From: Lentzea californiensis
GTDB lineage: Bacteria; Actinomycetota; Actinomycetes; Mycobacteriales; Pseudonocardiaceae
Direction: 5' to 3'
Length of the DNA: 64,000 nt
Assembly (NCBI RefSeq): GCF_024648825.1
Contig: NZ_JANBBE010000004.1
Location: 124,001-188,000 of the forward strand
The notes below the pieces were generated by a model. That model had not been told where the DNA came from. It was given only the letters and a program-made list of their open reading frames with translations, and did no database searches. Of the stretch, positions 33,700-42,326 are shown piece by piece; position 1 is the first letter of the stretch; every line of letters starts with the position of its first letter. Made by a program: the position numbers and the translations under genes.

Positions 33700-34272
33700 G
33701 TGGCCAACGAGGTGACGATCCCGCTGCTGCCGTGCGACTCCATCGACGAGGTGGCCGAGTTCTACGTGATGCTCGGGTTCACGGTCACGTACCGGCAGTA
33801 CCGGCCGACCGCGTACCTGTCGGTGCGGCGGGAGGAGATCGACCTCCACTTCTTCGGCATCCCCGGCCACCAGGCAGAACAGTCGTACAGCTCGTGCCTG
33901 ATCCAGGCCGAGGACCCTCGTGAGCTGTACGACGCGTTCGCGGCAGGGATGCGTGCCGTGTACGGGCGAGTGCTGGTCACGGGCATCCCGCGGATGACGC
34001 GGCCCCGGCGGGACGGGTTCCTGTTCGTCGATCCCGGCGGCAACTGGATCCGGGTGGTGCCCGCGGTGCGCGAACGGGAGAACCGGCGCAACGGCCTGTC
34101 GCGGGCGTTGAACAACGCGGTGACGCTGGCCGGGTCGCACGCGGCCGAGCGGCAGGCGTTGAAGATCCTCGAAGGGGCGCTGGCGCGGGAGGTGCACGCT
34201 TCGGAGGAGGAGCGGGCCTCGGCGCTGGAGTTCCGCGAAGAGCTGCTTGAACGGCTCGGCCTGCACAGCTGA
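33700..34272 (+). CDS. VOC-fold protein with helical C-terminal extension (copy 1)
   Basis: 190 residues. The first ~120 form a vicinal-oxygen-chelate (glyoxalase/bleomycin-resistance) domain: NEVTIPLLPCDSIDEVAEFY, YLSVRREEIDLHFFG, FLFVDPGGNWIRVV. The final ~65 residues are a charged, likely helical region (KILEGALAREV, FREELLERLGL) that is not part of the usual VOC fold. Start GTG 33700. The next gene is a diverged duplicate with the same extension. Substrate unknown. Confidence 0.82.
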   Translation: MANEVTIPLLPCDSIDEVAEFYVMLGFTVTYRQYRPTAYLSVRREEIDLHFFGIPGHQAEQSYSSCLIQAEDPRELYDAFAAGMRAVYGRVLVTGIPRMTRPRRDGFLFVDPGGNWIRVVPAVRERENRRNGLSRALNNAVTLAGSHAAERQALKILEGALAREVHASEEERASALEFREELLERLGLHS

Positions 34273-34336
34273 TTCACCGTTCGCACGAGCAAATAGCTCC
34301 GTGTCGTTTCAGCGGTTCCGGGCTTAGCTTCGGGCG

Positions 34337-34933
34337 GTGGCAAACGAACTGACGATTCCGCTCCTGCCCTGTGTCGACATCGACGAGATGTCGGCTTTCT
34401 ACGAGATGCTCGGCTTCTCGATCACCTACCGGCAGACGCGCCCGAACCCGTACGTCTGCGTGCAGCGTGAAGACATCAACCTGCACTTCTACGGGCTGGA
34501 AGGGCACGTTCCCGAGCAGTCGCACAGCACGTGCGTGGTCGTCGTCGAGGACACCGGTCCGCTGTTCGAGGCGTTCTCGGCGGGAATGCGCGCTGTGCAC
34601 GGGAAGGTGCTCATCTCCGGCATTCCGAGGATGACCCGGCCGCGGCTGCGCAACGACCGGTACACCGGGTTCACCGTCGTCGATCCGGGCGGCAACTGGA
34701 TCCGGGTCAACAAGGCCGCCCAGGAACCCGAGGCGCGCACCAAGCTCGCGAAAGCCATGGAGAACGCGGCACGGCTGGCGGACGCGAAGGGGGACGAGCG
34801 GCAGGGGTTGAAGATCCTCGAAGGCGCGCTCGCGCGTGCCGGCGGTTCCGAACCGGAACTGCCGGAGGTCCAGGCCTACCGCGACGAGCTGATCGAGCGG
34901 ATCAAGGGGTCTGAGCCTCGTCCAGGCGCTTGA
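34337..34933 (+). CDS. VOC-fold protein with helical C-terminal extension (copy 2)
   Basis: 198 residues, clearly paralogous to the preceding gene: NELTIPLLPCVDIDEMSAFYEMLG, QREDINLHFYGLEGHVPEQS, FTVVDPGGNWIRVN, and the same extension with KILEGALARAGG and YRDELIERIKG. The tandem copies are 64 bp apart. Its 3' end overlaps the convergent helicase gene by 32 bp. Role unknown; antibiotic binding or a small-molecule isomerase/dioxygenase are possibilities. Confidence 0.82.
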   Translation: MANELTIPLLPCVDIDEMSAFYEMLGFSITYRQTRPNPYVCVQREDINLHFYGLEGHVPEQSHSTCVVVVEDTGPLFEAFSAGMRAVHGKVLISGIPRMTRPRLRNDRYTGFTVVDPGGNWIRVNKAAQEPEARTKLAKAMENAARLADAKGDERQGLKILEGALARAGGSEPELPEVQAYRDELIERIKGSEPRPGA

Positions 34934-36905
34934 GGGCGCCGCGCACCACTTCCGGGTCGTAGGTCGTCCAGAACGGGGGGAGTGAGGCCCTGATGAAACC
35001 GCCGTAGCGGGCGGTGGCGATGCGCGGGTCGAGGACGGCCACCACGCCCTTGTCCGACATCGAGCGCAGCAACCTGCCGGCGCCCTGGGCCATCAGCAGG
35101 GCGGCGTGCGTGGCGGCGACGGTCAGGAAGCCGTTGCCGCCGCGTGAGCTCACCGCCTTCTGGCGGGCGGAGGCCAGCGGGTCGTCCGGGCGCGGGAACG
35201 GGATGCGGTCCATGATCACGAGCTGGAGGCTGGGCCCCGGCACGTCGACGCCCTGCCACAGCGACAGCGTGCCGAACAGGCACGTGCGCTCGTCCTCGGA
35301 GAACTTCTTGACCAGCAGGCCCGTCGCGTCGTCGCCCTGGCACAGGATCGGGTACTCGAGCTTGTCCCGCAGCGCCTCGGTGGCGGCCTTGGCCGCCCGC
35401 GTCGAGGAGAACAGGCCGAGCGCGCGGCCGCCCGCCGCGTTCACCAGGCCCTCGATCTCGTCGAGGTACTCCGGCGGCAGGCCGTCACGGCCCGGCGCCG
35501 GCAGATGCCTTGCCACGTAGAGGATTCCGCTCGTGCCGTGCTGGAACGGCGAGCCCACGTCGAGGCCGCTCCACCTGGGACCGTCGATGTCCTTGTCGGT
35601 CGCCGCGCCCTCGATCTTGCGGACCTTCTCCGCCGGCGGCAGGCCCCACTGGCGCGCCATCGCGTCGAAGGCACCGCCGAGCGTCAGCGTCGCGGACGTC
35701 AGCACGGTGGTGCGCTTGGCGAACAGCCGCTCCCGGAGCAGGCCGCCGACACCGAGCGGCGCGACCCTGAGGGACGGCGCCTTCTGGTTGAAGTCGCCCG
35801 ACACCCAGACGACGTCGCGTTCCTCGTCGAACGCCTCCAGCACCCGCACCGCGCAGTCGTGGACCTCTTCCAGCAACGCCAGCGCGAGCTTGCGCGTCGT
35901 CGCCGCGTCCGGGTCCTCCTTGCGCTCCGACCCCATGGCCGACATGCAGTTGTGCGCCGCGTCGCGCGTGGCCGCCAGCGCACCCGCGAGCGCCCGCGGC
36001 AGCTCGTCCAGGCGGCCGGACGGCATGTCCTCCAGGATCATCGCCAGCCCGTCACTCGCCTCGGCGAGCCGGTCCGCGATGTCCTGGTCGATGAGCCGCC
36101 CGCACCTGCGCGCCGCCATGCCGACCGACGCCCCGCTCAGCTCCTCCGTGGCCACCGACGTGATGCGGTCGACCAGGTCGTGCGCCTCGTCGATCACCAC
36201 GACGTCGTGGTCGGGCAGGACCTGGTAGCCCTCCAGCGCGTCGATGGCGAGCATCGCGTGGTTCGTGACCACCACGTCCGCCTTGCCCGCCTCGGCCCGC
36301 GCCCGCTCCGCGAAGCAGTCGGACCCGATCGGGCACTTCGACACGCCGAGGCACTCACGAGCCGTGACGCTGACCTGCCGCCACGCCTGCTCGCTGACAC
36401 CGGGCACGAGCTCGTCCCGGTCACCGGTCTCGGTGTCCGACGACCACTCGTGCAGCCGCTTCACCTCGCGCCCGAGCTTCGACACCGCGAACGGGTCGAA
36501 CAGCGCGTCCTCCTCCGGCTCGTCCGGCGCGCCGTTGTGCACGCGGTGCATGCACAGGTAGTTCCTGCGGCCCTTGAGGATCGCGAACGTGGGCTCACGC
36601 CCCAGGTCCTTCTTGAGCGCCTTGGACAGCCGCGGCAGATCCCGGTCCACCAGCTGCCGCTGCAACGCGATCGTGGCCGTCGAGACCACCACCGTCTCGT
36701 CCTCGGCCACCGCGTGCCGGATCGACGGCACCAGGTACGCCAGCGACTTGCCGGTACCCGTGCCCGCCTGCACCGCGAGGTGCTCGCCCGTGCGGATCGA
36801 GTGGTCGACGGCCTCGGCCATCTCCACCTGACCAGGACGCTCCGCGCCACCCACGGCGTGGACGGCGGTTTCGAGCAGGCTCAGGGTGGGGGGAACTTCA
36901 GGCAC
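34902..36905 (-). CDS. dinG: DinG-type ATP-dependent DNA helicase
   Basis: 667-residue superfamily 2 (XPD-like) helicase. Motifs: Q region RPGQVEMAEAVDHSI, Walker A QAGTGTGKSLAYLVP, DEAH box VVIDEAHDLVDR, and late motifs LFSSTRAAK and SLWQGVDVPG plus QGAGRLLRS. The four Cys of the Fe-S cluster can be placed around NYLCMHR, ARECLGVSKCPIGSDCF. It unwinds DNA 5' to 3' and is linked to R-loop and damage processing. Corresponds to Rv1329c in the conserved gene order. Confidence 0.93.
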   Translation of the reverse strand: MPEVPPTLSLLETAVHAVGGAERPGQVEMAEAVDHSIRTGEHLAVQAGTGTGKSLAYLVPSIRHAVAEDETVVVSTATIALQRQLVDRDLPRLSKALKKDLGREPTFAILKGRRNYLCMHRVHNGAPDEPEEDALFDPFAVSKLGREVKRLHEWSSDTETGDRDELVPGVSEQAWRQVSVTARECLGVSKCPIGSDCFAERARAEAGKADVVVTNHAMLAIDALEGYQVLPDHDVVVIDEAHDLVDRITSVATEELSGASVGMAARRCGRLIDQDIADRLAEASDGLAMILEDMPSGRLDELPRALAGALAATRDAAHNCMSAMGSERKEDPDAATTRKLALALLEEVHDCAVRVLEAFDEERDVVWVSGDFNQKAPSLRVAPLGVGGLLRERLFAKRTTVLTSATLTLGGAFDAMARQWGLPPAEKVRKIEGAATDKDIDGPRWSGLDVGSPFQHGTSGILYVARHLPAPGRDGLPPEYLDEIEGLVNAAGGRALGLFSSTRAAKAATEALRDKLEYPILCQGDDATGLLVKKFSEDERTCLFGTLSLWQGVDVPGPSLQLVIMDRIPFPRPDDPLASARQKAVSSRGGNGFLTVAATHAALLMAQGAGRLLRSMSDKGVVAVLDPRIATARYGGFIRASLPPFWTTYDPEVVRGALKRLDEAQTP

Positions 36906-36950
36906 GGGACAGACCGTACCCGGAGGGTCCGACAGTCCCGTCGGACCCGC

Positions 36951-37739
36951 TCAGTCGCCGCCACCTCCGCCGCACCCGCCACCGCAACTGCTCCCGCCGT
37001 CACCACCGCTGTCACTGCCACAGGAGCTGGACGAACAGCCCCCACCGCAGCTGCTGCTGGACGACGCGTCGCGGTGCGGCAGCGTTCCGACCACGACCGC
37101 GCTGAGCCCGAACATCCCGGCGACCGCCACGCCGCCGATCTTCCCGCGCAGCCCCCGCACGGCGACCGCGCCGACCGGGTCCTGCGGGCTGACCCGGCGC
37201 TTGGCGCGTTTCAGCAGGACGTAGCCCGTCCTGGTGCGCAGGCGGCCGGGGTCGCGGGCGCGCAGCACCGAGGCCCAGACGTACACCGCTGCCGCGGCCG
37301 CGAAGAAGTACCAGAACGGGAACTCGGGCAGCTGCGGCACGAACTCCCACTGGAGTTCCGGGGCCACGGCGTTGAGCACTCCCGCGACCACGAGCAGGGG
37401 TGCCAGCAGGAACAGCCAGGGGTTGAGGCGGGGGCGCAGGGAACGGCGGCGGCGCAGCAGTCCGCGGTTGATCAGGTGAGCGCGCAGGCCCTCCGCCTCG
37501 GCCGAGCTGAACGCGGTGAGGACGACGTCGTTCAGGTGGCGGCCGTGGCGCAGTCCGGCCAGGACCTGCGCCTCCAGCGGGGTGGCGGGGCCGCGGCCGG
37601 GCAGGTGGACGGCGCTCAGCACGCCCTCGCGCGAGACCCTGACCAGGCCGGACTGGATCAGCCTCGCCAGGGCCACCTCGGCCGCGCGGGCCGGGCCGCC
37701 GGCCAGGCAGCCCAGCTCCTCGGGGGTATGCGTCGTCAC
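36951..37739 (-). CDS. TIGR04222-family membrane protein with Cys/Gly/Ser tail
   Basis: 262 residues. A cytoplasmic winged-helix-like N-terminus (ELGCLAGGPARAAEVALARLIQSGLVRVSR) is followed by two transmembrane helices around residues 105-150 and a third near residue 215, then a low-complexity C-terminal tail of about 40 residues made of Ser, Cys and Gly (SCGGGCSSSSCG and similar). This is the usual architecture of TIGR04222 proteins of actinobacteria, whose function is unknown. In line with dinG downstream (45 bp) and the nucleotidyltransferase upstream. Confidence 0.82.
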   Translation of the reverse strand: MTTHTPEELGCLAGGPARAAEVALARLIQSGLVRVSREGVLSAVHLPGRGPATPLEAQVLAGLRHGRHLNDVVLTAFSSAEAEGLRAHLINRGLLRRRRSLRPRLNPWLFLLAPLLVVAGVLNAVAPELQWEFVPQLPEFPFWYFFAAAAAVYVWASVLRARDPGRLRTRTGYVLLKRAKRRVSPQDPVGAVAVRGLRGKIGGVAVAGMFGLSAVVVGTLPHRDASSSSSCGGGCSSSSCGSDSGGDGGSSCGGGCGGGGGD

Positions 37740-37761
37740 GCGGATTTCTCGGCCGCGGACC

Positions 37762-38433
37762 TCACGTCGTTACGTCGGCCATGATCCGGTCGAACAGCTC
37801 GAGGGAGGCTGCGGCGTGTGCGACGGTCAGCGGCACGTCCGAGCCGCGCCGGGACGCCACGAGGTCCAGGACCGGCAGGTCCGGCCAGCGGGCGGCGGCC
37901 AGTTCACCGGCGCGGGACTTGCTGACGATCTCGCCGGTCCGGATGGTGTGCCACAGCCGGGCCGGGCCGAGACCTGCCCACAGCAGCGTGTCGCGCGGAA
38001 TCGCCGCTGCGGGATCCAGGGACGGCAGCACCTCGCGGAGGCGGTCGAAGTCCAGCTTCCAGTAGCTCACGAGGTTGTCGCGGCAGTAGGCCTCGACGTC
38101 AGCAGCGCTGCCGGGGCAGGTGGGCCGCACACCACGCACGGTCTGACCGACGGTCCGCAGCTGTTGCCACAGCACGGGAGTGATCTCGCCGGCCAACGGC
38201 GTCACGTCGAAAACCGGCTTCTCCAGCGAACCGGCGAGCACGACCGCGACGTCGGCACCGTCCAGGGGCGGTACTTCGGCGGCGGCGGAAAGCTCGACCA
38301 CGACGTCCAGGTCGGAGTCGTGCACGACGTCGTCGAGCACCCGCGACCCGTAAACGTGCGCGCCTGCCACGAGACCGGGCAGGCGCGCGTCCAAGAACGA
38401 GAGGTACTCCCCAGGTGTCACCACCCGGTCCAA
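37762..38433 (-). CDS. Aminoglycoside adenylyltransferase-like nucleotidyltransferase
   Basis: 223 residues. The N-terminal nucleotidyltransferase motif reads AHVYGSRVLDDVVHDSDLDVVVEL, with the GS and DSDLD residues that bind metal and NTP; the C-terminal half resembles the helical DUF4111 domain of AadA-like enzymes (YCRDNLVSYWK, GPARLWHTIRTGEIVSKS). Could modify an aminoglycoside or an unknown small molecule. Starts 1 bp after the bioY stop. Confidence 0.82.
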   Translation of the reverse strand: MDRVVTPGEYLSFLDARLPGLVAGAHVYGSRVLDDVVHDSDLDVVVELSAAAEVPPLDGADVAVVLAGSLEKPVFDVTPLAGEITPVLWQQLRTVGQTVRGVRPTCPGSAADVEAYCRDNLVSYWKLDFDRLREVLPSLDPAAAIPRDTLLWAGLGPARLWHTIRTGEIVSKSRAGELAAARWPDLPVLDLVASRRGSDVPLTVAHAAASLELFDRIMADVTT

Positions 38434-38434
38434 G

Positions 38435-39007
38435 CTACCGGCGGCGGACGAGGGCCCAGGCTCCCGGCAGGACGCCGGCGGCGAGAGCGATCTTCAGCGC
38501 GTCACCGATCAGGAACGGCAGCACGCCCACGGCCAGGGCCTTGCCGAGCGACATCCCGGTCATGGCCATCAGCCACGGCACGCCGACCGAGTAGATCGCC
38601 AGGTTGCCCAGCGCCATCGTGCCCAGGGTCCGCAACGGCGTGCGGTCACCTCCGCGGCCGGCCAGGTAGCCAACGAGAGCGCCGGCGAACACGAAGCCGA
38701 CGACGTAGCCGAGCGAGACCGGCACACCGGACGAACCGCCCTGGAACCACGGCACGCCCGCGACCCCGGCGATCAGGTACAGCAGCATCGAGGTCGCTCC
38801 GCGCTGCCAGCCGAGCGAGGCGCCGACGAGCAGGGCGGCGAACGTCTGGCCCGTCAGCGGAACCGGGCTGCCGGGGATCGGCAGCGCCACCTGAGCGGCG
38901 AGACCGGTGAAGGCGGCACCGGCGACGACGAGCACGAGGTCGCGGGCCAGGGCGCCCGGCACGAAGTCGGCGAGCACGGTGCGACGCGGCGCGAGTGCGA
39001 GAGTCAC
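38435..39007 (-). CDS. bioY: Biotin transporter substrate-binding subunit BioY
   Basis: 190 residues from GTG 39007. Six predicted helices and BioY features: QVALPIPGSPVPLTGQTFAALL, GVPWFQGGSSGVPVSLGYVVGFVFAG, and the final FLIGDALKIALAAGV. It is the S component of an ECF-type biotin importer; no bioM/bioN genes adjoin, and some BioY proteins act alone. A BioQ-like inverted repeat sits 24 bp upstream. Confidence 0.92.
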   Translation of the reverse strand: MTLALAPRRTVLADFVPGALARDLVLVVAGAAFTGLAAQVALPIPGSPVPLTGQTFAALLVGASLGWQRGATSMLLYLIAGVAGVPWFQGGSSGVPVSLGYVVGFVFAGALVGYLAGRGGDRTPLRTLGTMALGNLAIYSVGVPWLMAMTGMSLGKALAVGVLPFLIGDALKIALAAGVLPGAWALVRRR

Positions 39008-39030
39008 GGTTCCCTCCCAGGCGGAATCGA

Positions 39031-39046
39031 GTGAACCGAGGTTAAC
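39031..39046. promoter_or_regulatory. Candidate biotin (BioQ-type) operator upstream of bioY
   Basis: GTGAACCGAGGTTAAC is an inverted repeat (GTGAACC / GGTTAAC, one mismatch, 2-bp centre) just upstream of bioY. The TGAAC half-site resembles the TGAAC..GTTAC sites of the TetR-family repressor BioQ in actinobacteria. Motif-based only. Confidence 0.4.
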
Positions 39047-39106
39047 CACGCGGACTCGAGAACGTCTTTGTTCGATCTCCACAAAGTGACCGGTCACACA
39101 TGCCGG

Positions 39107-40477
39107 TCAGACGTCCAGCGCGACCTTGCCCGCCACCCGCTCCTCGTTGCGCCGCGTTTTGGTCCAGCCGTTGTCGCCGCGCACCAACCGGATCAGCGCT
39201 CGCCACGACGTGATGTAGAAGGTGTAGATGTACAGCGCGTAGCCGAACCCGTACGCAACGGACTTCCAGAACCCGACGGGTTCACAGCGTGCGCGGTACA
39301 CCGGTCCCCACAGGACGAACGGCATCAAACCGAACGCGCCGTACACGGTGAACAGGATCCACGCGCCGTCGAAGAACCACGCCACGACCTCAGCGGGCGA
39401 CACCGCGAACCGGTACGCCATCATCGCCATCGGGATCGGGTAGATCAGCGTGCCCAGCAACTGCATCCACGGTTGCGCGAGGTAGTACATCATCTCCGCC
39501 GCGCCCAGCGTGGTCAGGTGGTCGGAGTCCCAGATGCGCCGCAGATAACGCATGCACTGCATGGTGCCCTGGCCCCATCGCGTGCGTTGCGCCAGGAACC
39601 GCCGCAACGAGTAGAGCGCCTCCTGGTTCACGTGCGTGTCCAAGGAGAAACCCGTGTGCCAGCCCGCCGTCAACAGGTGCACGCCGAGTTCGAAGTCCTC
39701 CAGCAACGACCCGCGCCACGGACTTCCGGTCGGCCCGGCGATGGAGTCCAAAGCGGACAGGCGGGTGAACTGACCGTTGCCGCCCATGGAGATCGTGCCG
39801 GTGGCGCCGCGGGACATCTGGATCGCCGCGATGGCCGTGCGGAACTCCAGGTCCTGCATCCGCACGAGCCCGGCACCGAACGCCCTGCGCCACCGCGACA
39901 CCCCCGGCTGCCGCTGGCCCGCGTTGATCATCCGCACGTCCACCTGCACGGCACCGATCCGCGGGTTGCCGAAGAGGTGTTGCGCCGCACAGACTTCGAG
40001 GCAGTTCGGCGCCGGTCGCCCGTCCGCGTCGACCACCACGACGATCGCGCGGTCGGCGTCCGCACGCCGTCCCATCCACATCTTCAACGTGCGGTAGGCG
40101 TCGTTCAGCGCGTTGCCCTTGCCGGTGCGGGCGTACGGGCGCTGGCGCTGCACGAGGTGGATCTGCGGGTCCCGCACACCACCGTTGCGCTTCAACGTCC
40201 GCACGACCCCGGCGGTGCGGTCGTCCGAGTCGTCGTCGATGACCCACACGTGCGCGATGGGGAACGTCGTGCGCAGGTACCGGATCGTGTCGCCGATGAC
40301 GGCCTCTTCGTCGCGGCACGGCACGAAGAAGTGCCACTCCAGCGACGAGGGCTCGCCGACGGGCGCGGGTTTGCGCCGCAGGTACGGGATCACGATCACG
40401 AACACGTACGTCACGAAGGCGACGCTCATCGTCAGCGCGAGCGCCTGCGTGAACCCGAGGACGAGGTCGAGGCTCAC
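39107..40477 (-). CDS. Membrane glycosyltransferase, family 2 (cellulose-synthase-like)
   Basis: 456 residues. One N-terminal helix (ALTMSVAFVTYVFVIVIPYL), a GT2 catalytic domain with VIDDDSDDRT, VVVVDADGRP (DxD), LLEDFELGVHL (TED-like) and QRTRWGQGTMQC (QxxRW), then three to four C-terminal helices. This is the pattern of processive polysaccharide synthases. GTG 40477 overlaps the exosortase stop (GTGA), so sugar polymerisation and protein sorting genes are coupled here. Confidence 0.87.
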   Translation of the reverse strand: MSLDLVLGFTQALALTMSVAFVTYVFVIVIPYLRRKPAPVGEPSSLEWHFFVPCRDEEAVIGDTIRYLRTTFPIAHVWVIDDDSDDRTAGVVRTLKRNGGVRDPQIHLVQRQRPYARTGKGNALNDAYRTLKMWMGRRADADRAIVVVVDADGRPAPNCLEVCAAQHLFGNPRIGAVQVDVRMINAGQRQPGVSRWRRAFGAGLVRMQDLEFRTAIAAIQMSRGATGTISMGGNGQFTRLSALDSIAGPTGSPWRGSLLEDFELGVHLLTAGWHTGFSLDTHVNQEALYSLRRFLAQRTRWGQGTMQCMRYLRRIWDSDHLTTLGAAEMMYYLAQPWMQLLGTLIYPIPMAMMAYRFAVSPAEVVAWFFDGAWILFTVYGAFGLMPFVLWGPVYRARCEPVGFWKSVAYGFGYALYIYTFYITSWRALIRLVRGDNGWTKTRRNEERVAGKVALDV

Positions 40478-40992
40478 TTCCGCGTGGCCAGCCGGACGAA
40501 CGCGACCAACGCGGCCGCGCCACCGAACACGCTCACCATCGACCCGAGCAGCGTGTGACCCCAGTAGTACCCGGTGTCGACGCCCAGCCAGTCGACCAGC
40601 CCCACCAGCGTCAGCACGCGGAACTGGTTCACGATGACGACCGCGAGCGCGGCGACCCCCAGTGCGAACAGCACGCGGCTCTGGATGCGCGGGCGCAACG
40701 CGATCATGACCGCGCCGACGACGATCAGCGGCAGCACCAGGAACGCGGACGTGCACTCCGGCGTCATCCGCAGGCCCAGCGGGGTGTCCGAGCCCAGTCC
40801 GAAGTAGACGGTCTGGCGGGCTGGGACCACCTCCACGCCGTAGGAGCTGATGACGCTCAGGACCGCGCCGGACAGCGAGATCTCCGCCGTGCGGTACAGG
40901 CGATGTGCGAACACGAGTCCCGCCGCTACGGCGAGCAGGGCGACCACCGTCACCCGGCTCGGGAATGCGGTGCGGCGCACGGCAAGCGTCAC
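40474..40992 (-). CDS. Actinobacterial exosortase/archaeosortase-family protein
   Basis: 172-residue integral membrane protein with five or six helices. The three conserved active-site residues of the exosortase superfamily are visible: C80 in MTPECTSAF, R125 in NQFRVL and H146 in GYYWGHTLLG. Start GTG 40992 with a GAAAGGA ribosome site. Exosortases are thought to cleave and anchor proteins with a C-terminal signal-helix-basic tail; likely substrates are encoded divergently at 41288 and 42067. I suspect the actinobacterial exosortase-P-like group but cannot confirm the subfamily. Confidence 0.83.
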   Translation of the reverse strand: MTLAVRRTAFPSRVTVVALLAVAAGLVFAHRLYRTAEISLSGAVLSVISSYGVEVVPARQTVYFGLGSDTPLGLRMTPECTSAFLVLPLIVVGAVMIALRPRIQSRVLFALGVAALAVVIVNQFRVLTLVGLVDWLGVDTGYYWGHTLLGSMVSVFGGAAALVAFVRLATRK

Positions 40993-41287
40993 CCGAAGAT
41001 CCTTTCAACCGATGAGGGAGCGCCCAGACGGGCTACTTGACGTTCCATCGGTAGACGCAACGTCATCCTCCACCCCCGGATCGGGTGACGCCGTAACCGG
41101 AAATTGATCAAAAGTCCCACGATGAGTGGCGCCGATTGGGCGAGTCGGGTGGTCGTGTCGCCCGATACGGGGAGTAACCCTCAGTTCCCTCGAAAGAAAG
41201 CCGATGCCGGTAATTGCCCCCGGAAAGCGTGAAACCAGATTGGTATCGGCGCGCCCTGGGGCCGGAGGAATCAAGGGAAGGAGATTC
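40993..41287. other. 295-bp divergent intergenic region of the exosortase locus
   Basis: Separates the minus-strand exosortase gene from the plus-strand anchored protein gene. It contains the 10-mer GGTAATTGCC at 41209-41218, shared with the region before 43618, and a purine-rich AAGGGAAGGAG ribosome site before ATG 41288. I see no RNA gene or riboswitch fold that I can name. Confidence 0.6.
41209..41218. promoter_or_regulatory. Shared GGTAATTGCC motif, copy 1
   Basis: GGTAATTGCC, nearly palindromic, 69 bp before the 41288 start. An identical copy lies 82 bp before the second secreted gene at 43618. A common regulator or promoter element is a reasonable guess. Confidence 0.4.
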
Positions 41288-42052
41288 ATGCGTGTCCGAA
41301 TGACGGGACTGGCTGGAGTCATCGCGATCGCCGCACTCCTGGTCGGTGCCGCACCCGCTTCCGCCGCTCCGGGGGACGCCTCGGCCTACGGTGCGAAGCT
41401 CGACGTGACGCTGCTCGGCAACCCCGCGGTCAACGCGGAGCCGTTCGCCGCGGCCAATGCGAACGGCCCGACCCAGAACACGTTCGCAGGCGTCGACCTC
41501 ACCGGGATCCTGAAGACAGGTCTCATCAACGCCTCCGCGTCGCGGGACGAGAAGTCCGGCGGCGTGTACTCGCGGGCGAGCACCGCGGACGTCCGGGTCG
41601 ACCTGCTCTCCAAGGTCACCGGCAAGATCTCCGCCGAACTGGTGGAGGCGGAGTGCACGGCGACCCAGAAGGGTCTCGCCGGCAGCGCCAAGCTCGCGGG
41701 CGTCAACCTCGGCAAGCTCGGCCAGGTGAACGCCGATCCGGCGGCCAACACGAAGCTCGACGTCCAGCTCGCGGGCATCAAGATCGCCGAGGTGATCTTC
41801 AACGAGCAGGTCGAGAACAACGACGGCAGCCTCACCGTGAACGCCATCCACATCAAGCTGCTGCAGGGCGTGCTCGGCTCCATCGGCACCGGCGACGTGA
41901 TCATCTCGTCGGCCACGTGCGGCCCCGCCGGCCTGCCCATCCCGATGGCGTCGGGGGCGGGCCTGTGGATCGGCCTCGGCCTGCTCGGTGTCGTCTCCGC
42001 TCCGGTCGCCTTCGTGGCGCTGCGCCGTCGCGCGTCGCTCGGCACGGCCTGA
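41288..42052 (+). CDS. Secreted choice-of-anchor-P-like protein with C-terminal anchor
   Basis: 254 residues from ATG 41288. Signal peptide (MTGLAGVIAIAALLVGAAPASA), a beta-rich domain with repeated hydrophobic strands (ASAYGAKLDVTLLG, LINASASRDEKSGG, VYSRASTADVRVDLL), two Cys (VEAECTATQ, SATCGPAG), then PIPMASGAGLWIGLGLLGVV, a helix and RRRASLG tail. This is the layout of proteins sorted by exosortases in actinobacteria. Divergent from the exosortase gene, so probably its substrate. Family name inferred from resemblance. Confidence 0.72.
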   Translation: MRVRMTGLAGVIAIAALLVGAAPASAAPGDASAYGAKLDVTLLGNPAVNAEPFAAANANGPTQNTFAGVDLTGILKTGLINASASRDEKSGGVYSRASTADVRVDLLSKVTGKISAELVEAECTATQKGLAGSAKLAGVNLGKLGQVNADPAANTKLDVQLAGIKIAEVIFNEQVENNDGSLTVNAIHIKLLQGVLGSIGTGDVIISSATCGPAGLPIPMASGAGLWIGLGLLGVVSAPVAFVALRRRASLGTA

Positions 42053-42066
42053 ACGAGGAGCGGCAG

Positions 42067-42258
42067 ATGTACAAGGTCCCCGGTACCGGCGTAGGTGTCG
42101 GCACGGGCGTGGGTGCCCTCGCGGTCACCGGCGCGGACGTGACCTGGTGGATCGTCGCGGGAATCGTCCTTCTCGTCGCGGGTGCGATCGTCCTGCACTC
42201 GGCGCGGAAGAGGCGCCGCGCGGTCCCCGTCCAGACCAGACCGAATCGAGCCGGCTGA
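42067..42258 (+). CDS. 63-residue anchored peptide with LAVTG-like sorting signal
   Basis: Begins MYKVPGTGVGVGTGVGALAV, continuing TG then ADVTWW, a transmembrane helix (IVAGIVLLVAGAIVLH) and a basic SARKRRR tail. ATG 42067 is 14 bp after the previous stop, with GAGGAG upstream. It is almost only a sorting signal: LAVTG, helix, positive tail, with no signal peptide or head domain. Small surface peptide, or substrate or modulator of the sorting machinery; not recognised. Confidence 0.7.
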   Translation: MYKVPGTGVGVGTGVGALAVTGADVTWWIVAGIVLLVAGAIVLHSARKRRRAVPVQTRPNRAG

Positions 42259-42326
42259 AGTGGTCCGCCCGGGGTCGCCCCCGCCCCCGGGCGGACCTCC
42301 CCGCCCTCCCCGAGACGAGGACAACG

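Noticed and set aside
35505..37784. 759-codon open frame on the plus strand opposite dinG
   Set aside because: Antisense shadow of dinG and the TIGR04222 gene; Arg/His-rich and without motifs.
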